In this document: positions 20,639 through 24,195 of the stretch, one piece after another | Layout: each line of letters starts with the position of its first letter | Numbering within the stretch: position 1 is the first letter of the stretch | IMG/VR virus record: IMGVR_UViG_3300023296_000303 | Location: 1-24,195 of that record | Length of the DNA stretch: 24,195 nt | Origin: a virus | Direction: 5' to 3' (one strand) | Program-made: the position numbers and the translations under genes | Notes under the pieces: model-generated | What the model was told of the DNA's origin: nothing | Databases searched by the model: none | The model's input: only the letters and a program-made list of their open reading frames with translations

Positions 20639-23600
20639 TTAGCTTCCGTTCTCAGCAACTTGTGTTTGAACACCAAGTGCTATTACTGTGTTATTTAGTG
20701 ATGGTAAGCTGCATAGCCATCTTCCGTGTGCATCTCCCAGAAGTGATACATTGTATGTGTCATCTCCGTTACTCTCTTCTACTTGAACCACCATTCCTGG
20801 GGAAAGCTTGCGTCCACCAGTTAGGTAGGCAAATTCTTCTCCATCGACGCGCTTGTGGATATATACACACTTGTCGCCAACGTTAAGATATCCGTCTAGA
20901 CAAGTAACACCTTGGTCTGTTACTGATTCTTCACTATTTCTAATTGTCTGATTGGTAGGTCTAACTGCACCTTCACGGTTACTGATGATAATAGTACCAA
21001 CGAATGCGTCAGAGTTCTGGTTATCTACAATAACGGTGTGCTGGTCAAGTTCGGTTGACAGGATATTCTGACGTGGAACCTGATTGCTATCTGGTAGTAC
21101 CACTGTTATAACATCAAGTGAGTTAAGTGTATGACCATGTGTTGAGGTTCCAATTGGGAACGTTACGTTTGTCTGCCCAGCAACAAATTGTGCACGGCGT
21201 GTAATCTGCACATAGTATCTTTCCTCTACTGGGTATGACTGGCCGCCTAGTACCTTAGAACAAGCTGCTTCATTAAAGATGTTATTAATTGAAATCACTT
21301 CACATGCCTCTTGACGTTCAAAGTCAAAATTCAGTTGTGAGCCTCCACCATTAGTGAATGGGTCGGGGTCAGTTACACTTGTATCTGGTAGTCCTGCTAA
21401 GAAGTTACCAAGGTCACTGAAATCAATAGGCTGAATCACACCTTCAAGTCTTGCGCGCGTTCGGTCCTCAAGAGGCCCTGGCTTACGAGGAGTTACGAAG
21501 AATGATTGAGCTTTATATTGTGTTTCAAGTCCACCGGCACCGTATGAGATATTAACTTCATTAACACCGTGGTCTCTTTCACCATATAATCCTGAACTAT
21601 TGACTGACTGTACTGCGAACGTATCAAACGAGATGCGTGGCAGACCAACTTGACTGATATTTACGAACTGTGCATCTTCTTGAATGGAACGATGGCTATT
21701 GATATAGTCGAATGCTCTACGATTTAGTTTTGTGATAGAAGTGTCAGAACCTTCTGGGAATTCAGACCAAGGTGATAATGCATCTTCAATGATTACGTTC
21801 GGCCCAGTAAGTGGGTCGGCAACACCAGATGACCATCCGGTTGGATATGTTCTACCATATCTTTCTGATGATATTACTGGAACTGCAACTCCGCTTAAGT
21901 AAGTATATGGAACAACAACTGTTCGTGGGTCGATTAAGTCAATTAATCCTGACTGTCCAAGAGCAAGTCCTAGTTCAGTTAATGTGGCTAAGTTTCCTAG
22001 TACATCATCTGTTTCAATACCACTTGCTGCTAGTGATGGAAGTTGACACCATAGTGTTCCTTCTGGGAAGTCTTCAAAAGAGAAAGATTCTTCTCGACGA
22101 GGGTCCATTACTCGCTGACCGACTGTGGTGATTTGTACTGGGATGTAGTGTTCGCCTGTGCCGCTTGGGTTAAACGGTTTCGCATCCTCGGTCCATTGAA
22201 TGAATGAAGCTGGTGAGTCCTCTCCTAGAGGTCCGTATACCGTTCCTGATGGAAGCACACAGTGTGCTCCAACCTTATTATTTCTTGTGTTGAAGAATGG
22301 AGATACAGGGCCATATCTTCTGTCAATTTCATAATCATCTACGAATGGTTGTGTCTGGTCTTGTCTGCGATTTTCAACATCACACCATGCTTCGGCAGCG
22401 AGGGCATATACACGGTCATCATATGTTAGTCCGTGAGTCGCGACATAACTCTTGCCATAGTGTCGGGATGCGTGTTGTGATACTCTGCTGAAGAATTCTA
22501 GCGTCCAATTATTGTTAATATCGCGACGGTTATTGATGACGCGAATATTTGTCTCTGGGTTGTTTAGAATTTCTGCAATCGGCTGTCTTGGGTCGAGTCG
22601 GCTCTGGAAGTCTAGATGCTGTGCAGCAACACTACCAGCGTCTGCTGTTAAAGCCCAGCCTGACGGAGATGGTGAAGACTGATAAATCTTGAAGTAAGAC
22701 CATTGTTCAATGCCAGCTAGTGACATCTGTAGTTCCTTCTCGGTTGGAACGTATGTTCTGTAGAATCCGTCTGCATCGTAGAAACCAACGGTTAACATAT
22801 GCCATGCGGCCTCAAAGAGAAGTGCGCCTGATGGGTTTGTTAGTCCTCCATCATATACAGTATCTAGTCCGTCGATAGGTGAAAGTAATTTACTATTCAT
22901 CATACCCTCTTGGCGAGCACCAAGAAGTTCTACGCGAGTTGATTCGTTAAGCTTGTCGATACCGTAAGAGATTCCCTTTACGTTTTCAATACCGGAACCG
23001 CCGAAGCCATCAATGATAGTTATAATTCTATCTTCAGGGATAGTGAATGGGGCTTGCTTGTTAATTAAGTCAATTTCTTCCTCTTGCATATTCCAGTACC
23101 ACTCGAATGCAGTGTCTAGTGTTACGTCATCCATCAGCTTGCGAAGTGACTGCATACCGAACTTGAATCGTAGTGAGTTGATATCTGTTCCGATGTTGGG
23201 CTGAATTTCCGCAGCAGGCGGTAGCTTACTAGAAACACCAGAGCCAAGTCTGCTTTCAATAGCTGCAACCATCTGTGGGTATGTTGCTCCACGACTAATA
23301 ATGCGTTGATACTCTAAGAAGTTGGGGTCGTTAGCTTCTAGCTCTGTCTTTGTTACACCACGGGCGTTCCAAGTTCTAGACTGTGGTCCCGAGATACCAT
23401 TAATTTCTCTCCATTCTCTAGGAATAGAAACTACGCCTGATGGAACGTCTCCAGCAAGGTCTTCTGTAGTAATTTGATACTGGTCTAGCGTTGTACGTGT
23501 GTCTCTTAGGATAACACTCATAGTTGTACCACCAGCACCTGAGTCCCAGTCCGCGTGTGTAATATTACCCTTTAGATAGAAGCCAGAGATTTGCATCTCA

Positions 23601-23842
23601 ATCGTACTGTTAATTGCTGGAAGATTTCCAGACGCACCGTGACCATAACCTGTTCCGCTAGGAATAAAGTCTAGTTCAAAACCATGAGGAGTTGAGTTGA
23701 ATCCGAATGTTGCTCGCATTCCAACTAAGAAGGCAAGTAGGTCTGACCCTGGCTCTCCTACTGGAATCTGTCCGCTTGGGAATGGAATACCAAAGAAAGG
23801 AGTTTGGTCGCCTGATAGTACGTCGATATATGATGCGGTCAT
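20639..23842 (-). CDS. Large tail/baseplate-like structural protein, 1067 aa
   Basis: The N-terminal part (1-about 330) resembles phage tail-hub or baseplate proteins: MQISGFYLKGNITHADWDSG followed by MSVILRDTRTTLDQYQI is the kind of paired strand block seen there. The segment KLMDDVTLDTAFEWYWNMQE (about 236-255) matches a recurrent hub-protein element. The middle is repeat-free and rich in short strands. The C-terminal region (about 820-1067) contains cysteines C844, C859 and a C-x8-C (VTCLDGYLNVGDKCVYIH) and ends in an OB-like strand set (GMVVQVEESNGDDTYNVSLL). These observations are by pattern, without a search. The ATG overlaps the preceding stop as TAATG. It is a virion protein with fair certainty; the exact part is open. 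Confidence 0.6.
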   Translation of the reverse strand: MTASYIDVLSGDQTPFFGIPFPSGQIPVGEPGSDLLAFLVGMRATFGFNSTPHGFELDFIPSGTGYGHGASGNLPAINSTIEMQISGFYLKGNITHADWDSGAGGTTMSVILRDTRTTLDQYQITTEDLAGDVPSGVVSIPREWREINGISGPQSRTWNARGVTKTELEANDPNFLEYQRIISRGATYPQMVAAIESRLGSGVSSKLPPAAEIQPNIGTDINSLRFKFGMQSLRKLMDDVTLDTAFEWYWNMQEEEIDLINKQAPFTIPEDRIITIIDGFGGSGIENVKGISYGIDKLNESTRVELLGARQEGMMNSKLLSPIDGLDTVYDGGLTNPSGALLFEAAWHMLTVGFYDADGFYRTYVPTEKELQMSLAGIEQWSYFKIYQSSPSPSGWALTADAGSVAAQHLDFQSRLDPRQPIAEILNNPETNIRVINNRRDINNNWTLEFFSRVSQHASRHYGKSYVATHGLTYDDRVYALAAEAWCDVENRRQDQTQPFVDDYEIDRRYGPVSPFFNTRNNKVGAHCVLPSGTVYGPLGEDSPASFIQWTEDAKPFNPSGTGEHYIPVQITTVGQRVMDPRREESFSFEDFPEGTLWCQLPSLAASGIETDDVLGNLATLTELGLALGQSGLIDLIDPRTVVVPYTYLSGVAVPVISSERYGRTYPTGWSSGVADPLTGPNVIIEDALSPWSEFPEGSDTSITKLNRRAFDYINSHRSIQEDAQFVNISQVGLPRISFDTFAVQSVNSSGLYGERDHGVNEVNISYGAGGLETQYKAQSFFVTPRKPGPLEDRTRARLEGVIQPIDFSDLGNFLAGLPDTSVTDPDPFTNGGGSQLNFDFERQEACEVISINNIFNEAACSKVLGGQSYPVEERYYVQITRRAQFVAGQTNVTFPIGTSTHGHTLNSLDVITVVLPDSNQVPRQNILSTELDQHTVIVDNQNSDAFVGTIIISNREGAVRPTNQTIRNSEESVTDQGVTCLDGYLNVGDKCVYIHKRVDGEEFAYLTGGRKLSPGMVVQVEESNGDDTYNVSLLGDAHGRWLCSLPSLNNTVIALGVQTQVAENGS

Positions 23843-24195
23843 TAGTTGTTCGCTCCAATCACTATTGAATCAGTCACGATGAATCCTTCTGCGTCACGAA
23901 CTCTAAATACCGGTATATAACAACCTATAACCGGATACATCTTATAGATAGAATTGACGCTTGCAGAACGAGTACCGTCCCCAAAGTACACATAACTATC
24001 TCTAATCTCGGTTGGTGCTGAATCAATAATACCACTAAAAGCAACCTCAAGCGGAGCTAGTCCAGACTGTGGTGTTGCTGTAAGTCTAATCTGTGGTAGT
24101 GTTGCGTTAGCAGCAGTGTTAACGAGCGTACGAGAGGAGTTGATTAGTCCCTTGTCATCAATGGCAACGAAGAGAACATCAAAGAGTCCTGACTC
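23842..24195 (-). CDS. C-terminal end of a structural protein with a PKD domain (partial)
   Basis: The frame is open from the window edge (24195) to TAA at 23842-23844, giving 117 residues. The last about 75 residues form a PKD (polycystic kidney disease, Ig-like) domain: LTATPQSGLAPLEVAFSG opens it, followed by YVYFGDGTRS with the diagnostic F-G-D-G-T, and PVFRVRDAEGFIVTDSIVIG closes it. Such domains mediate surface or protein-protein contacts, and their position beside tail-type genes suggests an exposed virion component. The N-terminal part is outside the window, so neither length nor main domain is known. The stop overlaps the next ATG as TAATG. Confidence 0.8.
   Translation of the reverse strand, partial: ESGLFDVLFVAIDDKGLINSSRTLVNTAANATLPQIRLTATPQSGLAPLEVAFSGIIDSAPTEIRDSYVYFGDGTRSASVNSIYKMYPVIGCYIPVFRVRDAEGFIVTDSIVIGANN

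Noticed and set aside
18165-23882. Plus-strand reading frames inside the structural genes (for example 19159-19728)
   Set aside because: They lie entirely opposite long minus-strand genes, have no ribosome-binding sites and no family resemblance, so they are shadows.
1-24195. tRNA genes, insertion sequences, attachment sites, long repeats
   Set aside because: No cloverleaf-like intergenic segment, transposase or integrase, or long direct repeat was found by reading; almost all sequence is coding.

Overview
The window looks like part of a tailed double-stranded DNA bacteriophage genome, probably a fairly large one. The evidence is gene content: virion or tail-like proteins, a phage-type dNMP kinase, a compact replication and recombination set, an endonuclease VII-family HNH protein, a small sigma factor, and many hypothetical genes joined by 1-30 nt overlaps. 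Every gene I can support lies on the minus strand, so transcription runs from 24195 towards 1. I see no rRNA, tRNA, CRISPR array, insertion sequence or integrase, and the host cannot be read from this sequence.

In transcription order, the first block (24195-17550) is structural. It holds the end of a protein with a C-terminal PKD domain, a 1067-aa tail or baseplate-like protein, a 107-aa protein, a 692-aa protein with a tail-fibre-like motif, and a 214-aa virion-type protein with its own likely promoter. A 110-nt spacer (17440-17549) follows, holding a hairpin and a promoter or operator-like element.

The second block (17439-5276) is the replication and nucleotide-metabolism operon. It starts with four small unknown genes, then RecA, a small PD-(D/E)XK-like nuclease, a DnaB-type helicase, a DnaG-type primase, a nucleoside 2-deoxyribosyltransferase-like protein, a 51-aa protein, a dNMP kinase, a RecB/AddB/Cas4-type nuclease with cysteine clusters, a 34-aa membrane peptide, an FmdB-type zinc ribbon protein, a DnaE-type polymerase, an endonuclease VII-like gene split by an in-frame amber codon, and SSB. 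Together these supply most of a replisome (polymerase, helicase, primase, SSB), recombination (RecA plus nucleases) and dNTP supply.

The last block (5159-1) starts with a sigma-70-family factor preceded by a strongly structured leader. It continues into four overlapping glycosyltransferase genes, the last cut by the window edge. Their substrate is unknown: glycan, virion protein or modified DNA base are all possible.

The most notable points are the amber codon inside the endonuclease VII reading frame, the structured leader of the sigma gene, a 14-nt element shared by two long spacers, three small genes, and a zinc ribbon inserted in a GT-B glycosyltransferase.
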